DNA of 64,000 nucleotides, taken from contig CAMCRZ010000004.1 in the NCBI GenBank assembly GCA_945877425.1, positions 62,001-126,000 on the forward strand. Direction: 5' to 3'. The notes beneath the pieces were generated by a model. The model searched no databases and was not told where the DNA came from. It worked only from the letters and a program-made list of their open reading frames with translations. Origin of the DNA: an uncultured Treponema sp. (lineage in GTDB: Bacteria; Spirochaetota; Spirochaetia; Treponematales; Treponemataceae). Made by a program: the position numbers and the translations under genes. Every line of letters starts with the position of its first letter. The first letter of the stretch is position 1. Positions 52,594 through 61,470 of the stretch are shown in pieces.

Positions 52594-53532
52594 CTAAAAA
52601 AGTGAAAGCTGTGGCGGCGGATCTACAAGAAAACTTTTTTGCCGGGCTTCATTTATTTTTTCTAAAGGAGAAACATTTCCTAAAAGAACTGGAGAAAGTG
52701 GATTGTGGGTTTTGTAGTTTTCAAGAGCAGTTTCAGCAGTATCATTTGCGTAACAGTATCTGCATCCTCCGGGACATGAATTGTAAGCGCCAATATCGTT
52801 GCTGTGAATGCAGTGACAGTTTTTCCGCATGCCTGAATGGTTTAACGGTTTAAACGAAACGTCATTTGCCCTGCCGATTGAATTAAGAGTAATGCAGCCT
52901 GACTTCCCGATTCCAAATTTTGAAAAATCATTTTTTTCAGCACAGGTTTTAATTTTAATTTTATAACGGTTTGCAATTTTTCCAAAACCTTCTGCAAGAA
53001 CATTCATCTGGTCGGTATCAGGCAAAATCAATTCAGGAAAATTATTTTCCAGCTTTTTGTAGAAATCAACAAAACTGAAAATGCAGCAGTCAACGTGACC
53101 GCTAAGCCTTGCAGCCATGTGTCCGAAAGTAATAAGGTGCTGCTGAACAGTATATTTTTTTGTAAGAAAAACAGGATCGTATCTCCATACAATGCGCTGT
53201 CTGCCTGTAATTTTTTCCAGCTTAAGCAAAGTGTCAATGCTCGTATCAATGTCCGGAATGTCAGGTTCAATATCTTTTCCATAAGCTGTAATTGTATAAA
53301 AAAAGTAAGTGTTGAATTTGTCAGTTATTTCATTCAGCCTTTTTAAAACAGGTTCATAATTTTTTGAACAGAATACAACGCAATCTACAACTTCAGGAGT
53401 AAGGTAATACTTTGTAATTTTTTCAGGAAACATTGGATTTCTTACGTAAACAAATCCTTCCTTAAAACGCTGAAGTAACCATTGGGAATAATAATGTACA
53501 GTGTCAGTTCGTCCGCCTGTGTTGATAATCAT
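52594..53532 (-). CDS. DUF1848 protein
   Basis: 312 residues. It matches DUF1848: an opening INTGGRTDTVHYYSQWLLQR, WRYDPVFLTKKY, SFVDFYKKLE, and the C-terminal cysteine set CHCIHSNDIGAYNSCPGG followed by CRYCYAN, which could hold an iron-sulfur cluster and recalls radical-SAM relatives. Its function is unknown. The start has no Shine-Dalgarno sequence, and a -10 ends six bases before the ATG. The NeuB-like gene follows on the same strand after 37 bases. It is divergent from TIGR03546. Confidence 0.8.
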   Translation of the reverse strand: MIINTGGRTDTVHYYSQWLLQRFKEGFVYVRNPMFPEKITKYYLTPEVVDCVVFCSKNYEPVLKRLNEITDKFNTYFFYTITAYGKDIEPDIPDIDTSIDTLLKLEKITGRQRIVWRYDPVFLTKKYTVQQHLITFGHMAARLSGHVDCCIFSFVDFYKKLENNFPELILPDTDQMNVLAEGFGKIANRYKIKIKTCAEKNDFSKFGIGKSGCITLNSIGRANDVSFKPLNHSGMRKNCHCIHSNDIGAYNSCPGGCRYCYANDTAETALENYKTHNPLSPVLLGNVSPLEKINEARQKSFLVDPPPQLSLF

Positions 53533-53538
53533 TCTGCT

Positions 53539-53567
53539 AGAATATCATTTTTTTTTATAAGTGGAAA
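53539..53567 (-). promoter_or_regulatory. DUF1848 promoter, start near the ATG
   Basis: TTTCCA (53567-53562), 17 bases, TATTCT (53544-53539) on the minus strand, six bases before the ATG. The same hexamer read on the plus strand (TGGAAA) is the -35 position of the opposite gene. Confidence 0.45.
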
Positions 53568-53590
53568 TATTGTTTTTATGATGATATAAT
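53562..53590 (+). promoter_or_regulatory. TIGR03546 promoter, extended -10
   Basis: TGGAAA (53562-53567), 17 bases, TATAAT (53585-53590) preceded by TGA, an extended -10. Six bases follow before the ATT at 53597. Confidence 0.55.
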
Positions 53591-53596
53591 CAGACT

Positions 53597-54112
53597 ATTA
53601 AGTTAAAACCTTTAATAACTTTAATTAATGCACTAAGTTCAAACACTCATCCCGGTGCAATTGCTCATGCTTTTGCCTGCGGAATGCTGCTTGGTTTTAT
53701 GCCGAAAGGAAATCTTTTGTGGATAATACTTTTTGTATTTATTTTATTTATGCGGATTCAAAGGGCAACTTACACTCTTTCACTGATTGTTGGAGCACTT
53801 CTTGCAGCACTTCTGGATCCGTTCTTTCATACTGTGGGCTGCTGGATTTTATCACTTGATTCAATGAAAGATTTTTACGCATATCTTCTGGACATTCCTT
53901 TTGTTGCATTTACAAAGTTTAACAATTCTGTAGTTATGGGAAGCCTTGTCTGCGGAATAATTGCATACATTCCGTTTTATCTTTTCGGCAGGCTTTTTGT
54001 GTGGCTCTGGAGAAAATATCTGGCAGAAGGTGTGCGCCGTCTTAAAGTTGTAAGGGTAATAAAACAAATTCCTCTTATCCAGAAACTTTCTTCGCTTACA
54101 GGAGACAAATAA
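53597..54112 (+). CDS. TIGR03546-family membrane protein, probable ATT start
   Basis: 171 residues if read from ATT at 53597. The first in-frame ATG is at 53684, but the 29 codons before it (KLKPLITLINALSSNTHPGA, then IAHAFACG) match the family's conserved beginning and join MLLGFMPKGNLLW, so the ATG cannot be the true start. No ATG, GTG or TTG exists in frame between the stop at 53582 and 53684. The ATT lies six bases past the -10, in line with leaderless genes here. Three or four membrane helices follow. The family is paired with TIGR03545 in outer-membrane bacteria; function unknown. Confidence 0.75.
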   Translation: MKLKPLITLINALSSNTHPGAIAHAFACGMLLGFMPKGNLLWIILFVFILFMRIQRATYTLSLIVGALLAALLDPFFHTVGCWILSLDSMKDFYAYLLDIPFVAFTKFNNSVVMGSLVCGIIAYIPFYLFGRLFVWLWRKYLAEGVRRLKVVRVIKQIPLIQKLSSLTGDK

Positions 54113-54114
54113 TT

Positions 54115-56334
54115 ATGGCTGATAAAAAACTTCCTGCAGAAAATAAGAAAGATAAAAAAAACAAGCGCAGTTTAACAGTAAAGAAGCTGCCTGGAATTTT
54201 TAAAAAATCTTATACAGAAAAAAACTTTGAAAAGAAACTTCTTAAGAAAATTTACATTCATGCTGACAAATCAAAAATAGAAAAGCTCTTTCAAAAAGGC
54301 GGTAACCCTTTAAAAGCAGAACTTCTTGCTGTTCCCCGTGATGCGCTTTTTACGAAAGATGAAATAAAAGAGTACGCACTTCTTGCAAAAGAAATTAAAG
54401 GTCAGAAGGGAAGGTTTGCGCTTCTTCCGTTTGTTGCTGCAGTTTCTGCAGTTGCACTTATTGGAATTACAGTTACAACTTTTAAAAATGTTATTGCCAA
54501 AAAAATGATTGTTTCAGCCTGTCAGGGAATTTTCGGTGCAAAGACAGATGTGGAAAAAGTTCAGGTAGAAATTTTCGGTGCATCTATAAAAATTTCAAAC
54601 ATTGCAATCGGAAATAAAAATTCTGTAATGAAAAATATTTTTGAAGCAGAAACTATTACAATTGATTTTAACTTAACCCAGGCTTTACGTGGAAAATTCG
54701 TTGCAGAAAACCTTAATTGTCTTGGAATGCTTTTTGACACAGACAGAAAAGTAAGCTGCCAGCTTCCTGTGAAAGAGAAAAAATCTGAAAAAGAAGAAAG
54801 TGCTTTTTCTAAGGAACTTAAACTCCGCTCGCAAAAGGCTATTGAAGATTTAAAGGCTCAGGCTGCAGAACTTGTAGGCGGCACAGATCCGGAAAGCATT
54901 GTGGAAAATTTCAAGGCAGAACTTAAAACTCCGGATGCTGCAGATGATGCAAAAAATACTGCTGAAAAATTAATTCAGGAATGGAAAGAAAAGCCGGCAG
55001 AACTTAAAGTTCAGATTGATGCCCTTACAAAATCGGTTAACTCACTTTCTTCAATAAAGATGAATGACATTAAGGATTATCAGACTGTCTTAAAGGATAT
55101 TGAGCTTGCCAGGGAAGTTCTGGAAAATGCACAGAAACTGCAGACTGAAGGCAAAAACTTAGGAAACAAAATTAAAAACGATGCAAAGACTGTTGAAAAA
55201 ACTGCACTTGCACTTGAGCAGGCTGTAAAGGACGACAAAAATCTTATTCAGGAAAGAATAGACACAATAGTTGAAGCCGTAACGAATCCTCAGGAACTTC
55301 TTAACACAGCACTGGACACTGTAGGCTACGATATGCTTGGAAAATATTATCCTTATGCAGTTCAGCTTGTTGATTATGCTGTGGAACTTAAAAAGAACAG
55401 CGACAAAAATCCTAAAGAAGAGTCAGAGAAAAAAGAGGAAAGCAGAAGACTTGAAGGAACAACTTTCTGGTACTCTCAGGAATATCCGGCATTTCTCATA
55501 AAAGACATAAGGGCTTCAGGCGAAAGATTTGACGGTCAGATTACAAATATTTCAAGCAATCAGGATTTAACGGGACAGCCTGTTGTTGCAAAACTTTCAA
55601 TTTCTGCAGGCAAGACAGAGCATTACGGAACAATTGTAGTTGATGCACGTAAGAATTCAAATGCTTCTTTAGTTCAGGCACATTATGACGGCAGCGGATT
55701 TACTGCATCAATAGACGGAAGTAAAATTGCAAAAGCTTCAGGCGTACCTTCAATAGAAGGGCTTGCTGCTATTAGTTTTGATGCTGATGCTGACGGAAGC
55801 GGATTTTCTCTTTCGGGCAATGTTGACCTGAACCCAGTAAGGCTTTCTTCAGACGGATTTGAAAATGAACTTGCAACTAAATACTATCAGACTGCATTAA
55901 GTGCTGTAGATAATTTAAAGTTCGGCTGTACTGCAGGATATAAATCTTCTACAGGAATGATTTTTGATCTTACGGGAAATTTCGGCCAGCAGTTTTCAAA
56001 AGCTTTAAAGGCAGCCTTAGGAGAAATAAGTGCTGATGCAAAGGAACAAATCCGTACAAGTTTAAATAAATTCATTAACGAATCAAACAATGCAGCTGTT
56101 GTAAAGACAAAAGAATTTCTTGGCATAAAAGAAGAAATTGATGTTCAGAACGAATCGATTGACACTTTAAAAGCAAGGGTTGAAGCAAAAATTACTGAGC
56201 TTGAAAAGAAGGCAGCAACTTTTGTAGGAAACAAAACAACTTCTGCTTTGGAAAAAGCAGGATTGCCGTCTGACGTAGCAGAAAAAGCAGCTTCAAAAGT
56301 AACGGACAGTTTAAGCAATCTTCTTAAAAAGTAA
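54115..56334 (+). CDS. TIGR03545-family protein
   Basis: 739 residues. A Lys-rich cytoplasmic start (~1-100) leads to one membrane helix (~103-125, LLPFVAAVSAVALIGITVTT), then a large periplasmic part. The first periplasmic stretch (VEKVQVEIFGASIKISNIAI, TITIDFNLTQALRGKFVAEN) resembles AsmA-type lipid-transfer proteins. Long helical regions (~250-450 and ~660-739) and a beta-rich middle (~470-620) follow. It starts three bases after the TIGR03546 stop; the two families occur as a gene pair. A role in envelope lipid handling is inference. Confidence 0.82.
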   Translation: MADKKLPAENKKDKKNKRSLTVKKLPGIFKKSYTEKNFEKKLLKKIYIHADKSKIEKLFQKGGNPLKAELLAVPRDALFTKDEIKEYALLAKEIKGQKGRFALLPFVAAVSAVALIGITVTTFKNVIAKKMIVSACQGIFGAKTDVEKVQVEIFGASIKISNIAIGNKNSVMKNIFEAETITIDFNLTQALRGKFVAENLNCLGMLFDTDRKVSCQLPVKEKKSEKEESAFSKELKLRSQKAIEDLKAQAAELVGGTDPESIVENFKAELKTPDAADDAKNTAEKLIQEWKEKPAELKVQIDALTKSVNSLSSIKMNDIKDYQTVLKDIELAREVLENAQKLQTEGKNLGNKIKNDAKTVEKTALALEQAVKDDKNLIQERIDTIVEAVTNPQELLNTALDTVGYDMLGKYYPYAVQLVDYAVELKKNSDKNPKEESEKKEESRRLEGTTFWYSQEYPAFLIKDIRASGERFDGQITNISSNQDLTGQPVVAKLSISAGKTEHYGTIVVDARKNSNASLVQAHYDGSGFTASIDGSKIAKASGVPSIEGLAAISFDADADGSGFSLSGNVDLNPVRLSSDGFENELATKYYQTALSAVDNLKFGCTAGYKSSTGMIFDLTGNFGQQFSKALKAALGEISADAKEQIRTSLNKFINESNNAAVVKTKEFLGIKEEIDVQNESIDTLKARVEAKITELEKKAATFVGNKTTSALEKAGLPSDVAEKAASKVTDSLSNLLKK

Positions 56335-56375
56335 ATGGATTTTTCCATGAAGATTTTTCACCGAAAGATGTATTG

Positions 56376-56405
56376 TTGACAACTGTTGTAAATTTGTGAT
56401 AGATT
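56376..56405 (+). promoter_or_regulatory. yebC promoter
   Basis: TTGACA (56376-56381), 18 bases, TAGATT (56400-56405). The leader carries AGGAG before the ATG at 56444. Confidence 0.6.
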
Positions 56406-56443
56406 TTATAAAATTATCTGTATTTTATTAGAGGAGTTCCAGT

Positions 56444-57190
56444 ATGTCAGGACATAGTAAATGGGCAACTATTAAACACGCAAAAGGTATTGCTGATGCT
56501 AAGCGCGGTAAGTTGTTTACAAAATTCATTAAGGAAATTTCTATTGCTGCAAAAATGGGTGGCGGTGATCCAGATGCTAACCCAAGACTTCGTACAGCAA
56601 TTTTAAAGGCACGTGGCGCAAACATGCCTAAAGATAATATCGAAAGAGCAATCAAAAAAGGTACTGGTGAAGACGGTGCTACAAACTACGAAGAACTTGT
56701 TTACGAAGGATACGCTGCAGCTGGTGTTGCAGTTCTCGTTGAAGTTCTTACAGATAACCATAACCGTGCAGCTGCTGATGTTCGCAATATCTTTACAAAG
56801 AACGGTGGTAACCTCGGAACTTCTGGTTCTGTAAGCCGTATGTTTGACCGCAAAGGTGTTATTGAACTTGATGCAGAAAAAGTTTCTGAAGATGAAGTTA
56901 TGGAAGTTGCTCTTGAAGCTGGTGCAGAAGATGTTGTAAACGAAGACGGTGTAATTACTGTTACAACTGATCCTGGTGCATTTAACTCTGTTGCAGAAGC
57001 AATTCAGGCAAAGGAATGGGAAACACTTTCAGCTGAAGTTTCAATGGTTCCGCAAATGTACACAGCTGTTGATGAAGAATCTGCAAAGAAAGTTGCAAAG
57101 CTTCTTAACCGCCTTGAAGATAATGACGATGTTCAGAACGTTTGGTCTACAGTTGAATATCCGGAAGGATTTGATCCTGATGCCGAATAA
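56444..57190 (+). CDS. yebC: YebC/PmpR-family regulator
   Basis: 248 residues. It starts [20 protein letters not shown], the family hallmark, with [20 protein letters not shown] and [17 protein letters not shown] next. The three-domain protein is known as a transcription regulator in some bacteria and, more recently, as a factor for translating proline-rich stretches. Codon use here is cleaner than in neighbours, suggesting high expression. AGGAG precedes the ATG and a terminator follows, so it forms its own unit. Confidence 0.96.
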   Translation: MSGHSKWATIKHAKGIADAKRGKLFTKFIKEISIAAKMGGGDPDANPRLRTAILKARGANMPKDNIERAIKKGTGEDGATNYEELVYEGYAAAGVAVLVEVLTDNHNRAAADVRNIFTKNGGNLGTSGSVSRMFDRKGVIELDAEKVSEDEVMEVALEAGAEDVVNEDGVITVTTDPGAFNSVAEAIQAKEWETLSAEVSMVPQMYTAVDEESAKKVAKLLNRLEDNDDVQNVWSTVEYPEGFDPDAE

Positions 57191-57222
57191 TTAACTTCTT
57201 GAAAAAGCAACGTTAATTTTAC

Positions 57223-57254
57223 AATCCTGCCTGGTTTTCAGACAGGATTTTTTT
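57223..57254 (+). terminator. yebC terminator
   Basis: AATCCTGCCTG, loop GTTTT, CAGACAGGATT with one mismatch, then a T run. It lies 33 bases after the yebC stop. Confidence 0.85.
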
Positions 57255-57283
57255 ATTGGAATAAAACACTTTTTGGAGTAACT

Positions 57284-57757
57284 TTGAAAGTTTTAGGAAT
57301 TGACCCGGGCCTTGCAAACACAGGATTCGGAATAGTAGAGTCAGTAAAGGGAAACCTGCATCTTATAAGTTATGGCGTTATAGAAACATCATCAGAAGAA
57401 AGCCACGAAATACGCCTTCTTGCCATTTACAACCGCTTAAGCGCCGTAATAGAAGAATTCAAGCCTGACGTTGCAGAAATGGAAACTTTATTTTTTGCAC
57501 GGAATACTACAAGTGCCCTTGCTGTTGCAGAAGCTAAAGGCGTAATTTCTCTTTGTGCAGCCCAGAACGCAATTCCTATTTTTAACTACACTCCGAATCA
57601 AATAAAATATTCTGTTTGCGGCACACGTAATGCAGACAAGGAAACTGTTCAGAACTGCGTAAAGATTTTGCTTAAACTTAAAAATCCACCTTCTCCGGAT
57701 CATGCGGCAGATGCTCTGGCTGGTGCAATCACTCATATCAACAGTATTGGTTTGTAA
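57284..57757 (+). CDS. ruvC: Holliday junction resolvase RuvC
   Basis: 157 residues from a TTG start; TTTGGAG lies six bases upstream. It cuts Holliday junctions symmetrically. The acidic catalytic residues are visible: Asp7 in GIDPGLANTGFG, Glu in VAEMETLFFARNT, and the DHAADALAGA pair near the C-terminus. It is followed by ruvA and ruvB on the same strand, though ruvA has its own promoter overlapping the end of this gene. Confidence 0.96.
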   Translation: MKVLGIDPGLANTGFGIVESVKGNLHLISYGVIETSSEESHEIRLLAIYNRLSAVIEEFKPDVAEMETLFFARNTTSALAVAEAKGVISLCAAQNAIPIFNYTPNQIKYSVCGTRNADKETVQNCVKILLKLKNPPSPDHAADALAGAITHINSIGL

Positions 57758-57780
57758 AAGCATTTTATTTTTGCTATAAT
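57752..57780 (+). promoter_or_regulatory. ruvA promoter, start at the ATG
   Basis: TTGTAA (57752-57757), 17 bases, TATAAT (57775-57780), seven bases before the ATG at 57788. The -35 includes the ruvC stop codon. Confidence 0.75.
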
Positions 57781-57787
57781 CATTTTT

Positions 57788-58405
57788 ATGTTTAATAGTT
57801 TAACGGGTATTGTTACTGGAAAAGGTGCGCAGAAGTTATTTCTTGAAACTAACGGAATTGAATGGGACATAACTGTTCCTGAAAGTTCACTGGAAGCACT
57901 TCCTCCTGTCGGCGAAAAAGCAAAAGTTTACGTATGGCTTCAGCACACTGATGTTCTCATGACGCTTTTCGGTTTTGCTTCAAATAGTGACAGGGAACTT
58001 TTTTTTGCACTTTTAAAAGTTGACGGCATAGGTCCGAAAGGTGCTGTAAAAATCATGGCGAATATTACGACAACAGAACTTGAGCATATACTTGATTCAG
58101 GCGACATTGAAAGCCTTCAGAAAGTTCCGGGTGTAGGCAAAAAAACTGCTGCCAAAATGCTTCTTCAGTTAAAGGGCAAACTTTCTTTAGACGAGTCGTC
58201 ATCTTCTTTTGGAAACAAAGAGTCTCTTCCTTTCAGTGATGTTATTGCGGCCCTTGTTGATATGGGTTATGAAAGAAAAAATGCAGAAAGTGCTGTAGAA
58301 AAAATTGTCCATGAATCACAGAAAAGCGGTACTTTTGAAAATATGAATCCAAGCGAAAAAGAAGATTTTATTTTCCGTAGTGCAATTATGGAGATGGCTA
58401 AATGA
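57788..58405 (+). CDS. ruvA: Holliday junction DNA helicase subunit RuvA
   Basis: 205 residues. RuvA binds the four-way junction and loads RuvB. The OB fold ([20 protein letters not shown]) is followed by two helix-hairpin-helix motifs ([31 protein letters not shown]) and the C-terminal RuvB-binding domain ([20 protein letters not shown]). No Shine-Dalgarno sequence is present; the -10 ends seven bases before the ATG, so the mRNA is probably leaderless. It overlaps ruvB by four bases (ATGA). Confidence 0.96.
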   Translation: MFNSLTGIVTGKGAQKLFLETNGIEWDITVPESSLEALPPVGEKAKVYVWLQHTDVLMTLFGFASNSDRELFFALLKVDGIGPKGAVKIMANITTTELEHILDSGDIESLQKVPGVGKKTAAKMLLQLKGKLSLDESSSSFGNKESLPFSDVIAALVDMGYERKNAESAVEKIVHESQKSGTFENMNPSEKEDFIFRSAIMEMAK

Positions 58406-59610
58406 ATAAAAGCGTAAACCACAAAAGTCAGTATCCGAAAAGCAAATCTTCACAGGAAGGAATAAACGACGATATGAACATTGTAAGTCAGCTTGCATCT
58501 CAGGCAGCAAAAAATGTTGCAGCAGAAAGTGCAGGTAAAACTACTATTGTCCGCTCTCAGGATTTACAGCAGGATTCTTCTTTTACGCATATTGTCCGTT
58601 CTGATTTTTTTATGGAAGATGATGCTCAGGAAAATAATCTTCGTCCTAAACTTTTAAATGATTTTTTAGGTCAAAAAGAAATAAAGTCAAATTTAAATAT
58701 TTTTATAAATGCAGCAAAGGAAAGAAAAGAAGCTCTTGATCATCTTTTTTTAATAGGTCCGCCTGGTCTTGGAAAAACAACTCTTGCACAAATTACCGCC
58801 AATGAACTTGGTGCTGACTTTAAAGTTACAAGTGCTCCTGCTTTGGAAAAACCAAAAGACCTTGCTGGAATTCTTTCTACCATTACAAGCGGCACTGTTT
58901 TTTTTATTGATGAAATCCACCGCCTTAAGCCTGCAATCGAAGAAATGCTTTACATTGCAATGGAAGATTTTGAACTTGACTGGGTTATAGGTCAGGGTGC
59001 TGCAGCAAGAACTGTCCGTATTCCTATTCCTCATTTTACCCTTGTGGGTGCTACAACTAAAGCCGGCATGGTAAGCAAGCCTTTGCAGACAAGATTTGGA
59101 ATTATTCAGCGGCTAAGGTTTTATACACCTGATGAACTGTCACTTATTATAAAGCGCTCTGCAGAAATTCTTAATGTTAAAGTGGAAGAAGATGCTGCTC
59201 TTCTTATGGCACAATGTTCCAGAGGAACTCCCCGTGTTACAAACAGAATTCTGCGCAGAATGAGGGACTTTGCTCAGGTAAGCGGCAACGGAATCATCAC
59301 TGTGGAAATTGTAAAGGCCGGTCTTAAAAAACTTGGCATTGACAGTCTTGGGCTTGAACATTACGACAGGGAAATCCTTCTTTCTGTAATGAACAATTTT
59401 GCAGGCGGACCTGTTGGTGCTGAAACTCTGGCACTTTCAATAGGCGAAACTACTGACACTCTGGAAGATTATTACGAACCTTATTTAATACAATGCGGAC
59501 TTTTGCAGAGAACGCCTCGCGGAAGAATTGTTACTGAAAAAGCATATCAGCATTTAGGTTTGGAATATTCAAAACCATCTTCTGCACAAATTGATTTATT
59601 TGGAGTATAA
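58402..59610 (+). CDS. ruvB: Holliday junction DNA helicase motor RuvB
   Basis: 402 residues. This AAA+ motor drives branch migration with RuvA. It shows Walker [16 protein letters not shown], Walker [11 protein letters not shown], sensor 1 [10 protein letters not shown], the arginine finger region [11 protein letters not shown] and the C-terminal winged helix ([20 protein letters not shown]). About 65 residues precede the normal RuvB start ([15 protein letters not shown]), Ser/Gln/Asn-rich and probably disordered; an in-frame ATG at 58474 would shorten this but has no better ribosome site. The ATGA overlap with ruvA favours the longer form. Confidence 0.95.
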   Translation: MNKSVNHKSQYPKSKSSQEGINDDMNIVSQLASQAAKNVAAESAGKTTIVRSQDLQQDSSFTHIVRSDFFMEDDAQENNLRPKLLNDFLGQKEIKSNLNIFINAAKERKEALDHLFLIGPPGLGKTTLAQITANELGADFKVTSAPALEKPKDLAGILSTITSGTVFFIDEIHRLKPAIEEMLYIAMEDFELDWVIGQGAAARTVRIPIPHFTLVGATTKAGMVSKPLQTRFGIIQRLRFYTPDELSLIIKRSAEILNVKVEEDAALLMAQCSRGTPRVTNRILRRMRDFAQVSGNGIITVEIVKAGLKKLGIDSLGLEHYDREILLSVMNNFAGGPVGAETLALSIGETTDTLEDYYEPYLIQCGLLQRTPRGRIVTEKAYQHLGLEYSKPSSAQIDLFGV

Positions 59611-59611
59611 A

Positions 59612-60652
59612 GTGAAACTTACTGATTTTAATTTTGAACTTCCTCAGGAACTTATTGCACAAAAGCCTTCAGGAATTCGTGGTCAGGATAAACTGATGAT
59701 GCTTGGAAAAAACGACGGTTCAGTTAAGCATTTTCAAATGGAAAACTTACCTGATCTTGTAGAAAGCGGCACTCTTATGATTTTCAACAACAGCAAGGTA
59801 AGAAGAAGCAGGTGTTACGGAATTAAAACTACATCCGGTCGTGAGCAGGAATTTATGTTTTTAAATAACATGGGCGCTGAATGTAACGTCTGGAACACAA
59901 TGGTTAAGGGTGCAAAAAAAGTCAAGGCTGGAAATGTCTACAAGTTTCCTGATGGAAGTGAAGGTACTATTATAGAAAATCCCGCTGATGAAGGCACTGA
60001 GTTTAGGACTATAAAATTTCCTTTTCCACTTACAGAACAATGGTTTGAACACAACGGACACATTCCTCTTCCTCCATACATTCGCCGTGAAGATGATGAT
60101 ACTGACAGCGAACGGTATCAGACAATTTATGCTAAGGAAACGGGAAGTGCAGCCTGTCCTACTGCAGGGCTTCATTTTACTCAGGACATTCTTGAAAAGC
60201 TTAAATCTAAAGGCATAGATTTGGAATGGATTACGCTGCACGTTGGTCTTGGAACTTTTCTTCCTGTACGCACTGAAAATATTGAAGAACACAAAATGCA
60301 CGAAGAAGTTTATTCTGTTCCTTATGATGTTGCGGAAAAAATCAACAATGCTAAAAAAGAAGGCAGGCCTGTTCTTGCAGTGGGAACTACAAGCGTAAGG
60401 ACTTTGGAAAGTGCCTGTGATGAAAACGGCATTGTAAAGGGCGGACCGGGAAGTACTCACATTTTTATGTATCCCGGATATAAGTTTAAAGTTGTAGATC
60501 AAATGTTTACGAATTTCCACACTCCTGAAAGTACGCTTCTTATGCTTGTAAGTGCTTTTGCAGGAAGGGAAAATATTTTAAATGCCTACAGTGAAGCCGT
60601 AAAACAGAAGTATCACTTTTTTTCTTACGGTGACTGTATGCTTATAAAATAA
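59612..60652 (+). CDS. queA: S-adenosylmethionine:tRNA ribosyltransferase-isomerase
   Basis: 346 residues from a GTG start at 59612; TTTGGAG six bases upstream decides against the TTG at 59591. QueA forms epoxyqueuosine in queuosine tRNA modification. Motifs are FELPQELIAQKPSGIRGQDK, FNNSKV, a TAGLHFTQDILEKL segment, WITLHVGLGTFLPV, TTSVRTLES and NFHTPESTLLMLVSAFAG. Its start lies one base after the ruvB stop, so it is part of that transcript, as in several other bacteria. Confidence 0.96.
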   Translation: MKLTDFNFELPQELIAQKPSGIRGQDKLMMLGKNDGSVKHFQMENLPDLVESGTLMIFNNSKVRRSRCYGIKTTSGREQEFMFLNNMGAECNVWNTMVKGAKKVKAGNVYKFPDGSEGTIIENPADEGTEFRTIKFPFPLTEQWFEHNGHIPLPPYIRREDDDTDSERYQTIYAKETGSAACPTAGLHFTQDILEKLKSKGIDLEWITLHVGLGTFLPVRTENIEEHKMHEEVYSVPYDVAEKINNAKKEGRPVLAVGTTSVRTLESACDENGIVKGGPGSTHIFMYPGYKFKVVDQMFTNFHTPESTLLMLVSAFAGRENILNAYSEAVKQKYHFFSYGDCMLIK

Positions 60653-60663
60653 AAACTACCACA

Positions 60664-61470
60664 TTACGTTAACTGTTCAAGGGAATAGCGCAGTAAGTTT
60701 AAAAACTGATCTTTAAAAATCGGAAGTACGTCTTTTCCGGAAAATTCTTCCTGAGAAAGTTTTTCTGCTTCTTCAAGAATCAGGGAAATGTAGTGCTGGC
60801 TTAAAGGAAGTTTTGCACCGATTATTTTATTTTCCAGTTCCCTTGAGCGGAATACGACTGTTCCTGCAAATGCAATTTTTACGTTTGCAACTATGTCTTT
60901 TTGAGTCTGGGCTAAAAAAACAAAGCCTGCACTTAAAGGCGTAATTGAATTTGAAGGACCTAACCGTTTGAAAATTTCAACTTCATATTCATCGTAAGGA
61001 ACACGTATTTTTGTAAGTACAAATCCTTTTGGAATTTCCTTAAAGTTCGACATAAAGATGTATTGCGTTTCCCCTGAATTTTTAAATTCAAGTCTTGCGT
61101 CAAGAGCAAGCAGCGGTGCCCAGAGTGTATGCTTCTGTCCCAATGCACAGATGTTTCCGCCTAAAGTTGCAATGTTTCTTGTAGCAAAATTTCCTACAGT
61201 GTTTATTGCATCGTAAAGTACGTGGCTCATGTTGGAGCGTCCTGTCTGTGCCATTTTTGCAAGAGTAATTCCAGGGCCGTAATCAATGTACCGTTCCTTT
61301 TTTTCAAGAGAGCAAAGTTCTGGAATAGAGCGTATTGTAATTGTTTTTTCTGCCAGTTCCTTTACCTGAGTGCATCCGCCTAAAATCTGCAGGTCGTTTA
61401 CGGACTTAACTTGATAAAGTACATCGGAAAGTGTGTTTGTAATTAAAACTGATGTATTACTTTTTGCCAT
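60664..61470 (-). CDS. molybdenum hydroxylase FAD-binding subunit
   Basis: 268 residues from the ATG at 61470, nine bases after GGAGG; a longer frame to 61557 would overlap the iron-sulfur gene heavily. It matches the FAD-binding medium subunit of xanthine dehydrogenase/CO dehydrogenase: LYQVKSVNDLQILGGCTQVK, GPGITLAKMAQ, and the FAD motif NFATRNIATLGGNICA, followed by a C-terminal flavoprotein domain (~165-268). It overlaps the 2Fe-2S gene by 14 bases. It would pass electrons between iron-sulfur clusters and NAD or another acceptor. It converges with queA. Confidence 0.85.
   Translation of the reverse strand: MAKSNTSVLITNTLSDVLYQVKSVNDLQILGGCTQVKELAEKTITIRSIPELCSLEKKERYIDYGPGITLAKMAQTGRSNMSHVLYDAINTVGNFATRNIATLGGNICALGQKHTLWAPLLALDARLEFKNSGETQYIFMSNFKEIPKGFVLTKIRVPYDEYEVEIFKRLGPSNSITPLSAGFVFLAQTQKDIVANVKIAFAGTVVFRSRELENKIIGAKLPLSQHYISLILEEAEKLSQEEFSGKDVLPIFKDQFLNLLRYSLEQLT

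Noticed and set aside
57223..57283. A riboswitch between yebC and ruvC
   Set aside because: The only structure is a terminator hairpin for yebC; the gap is too short for a known aptamer.
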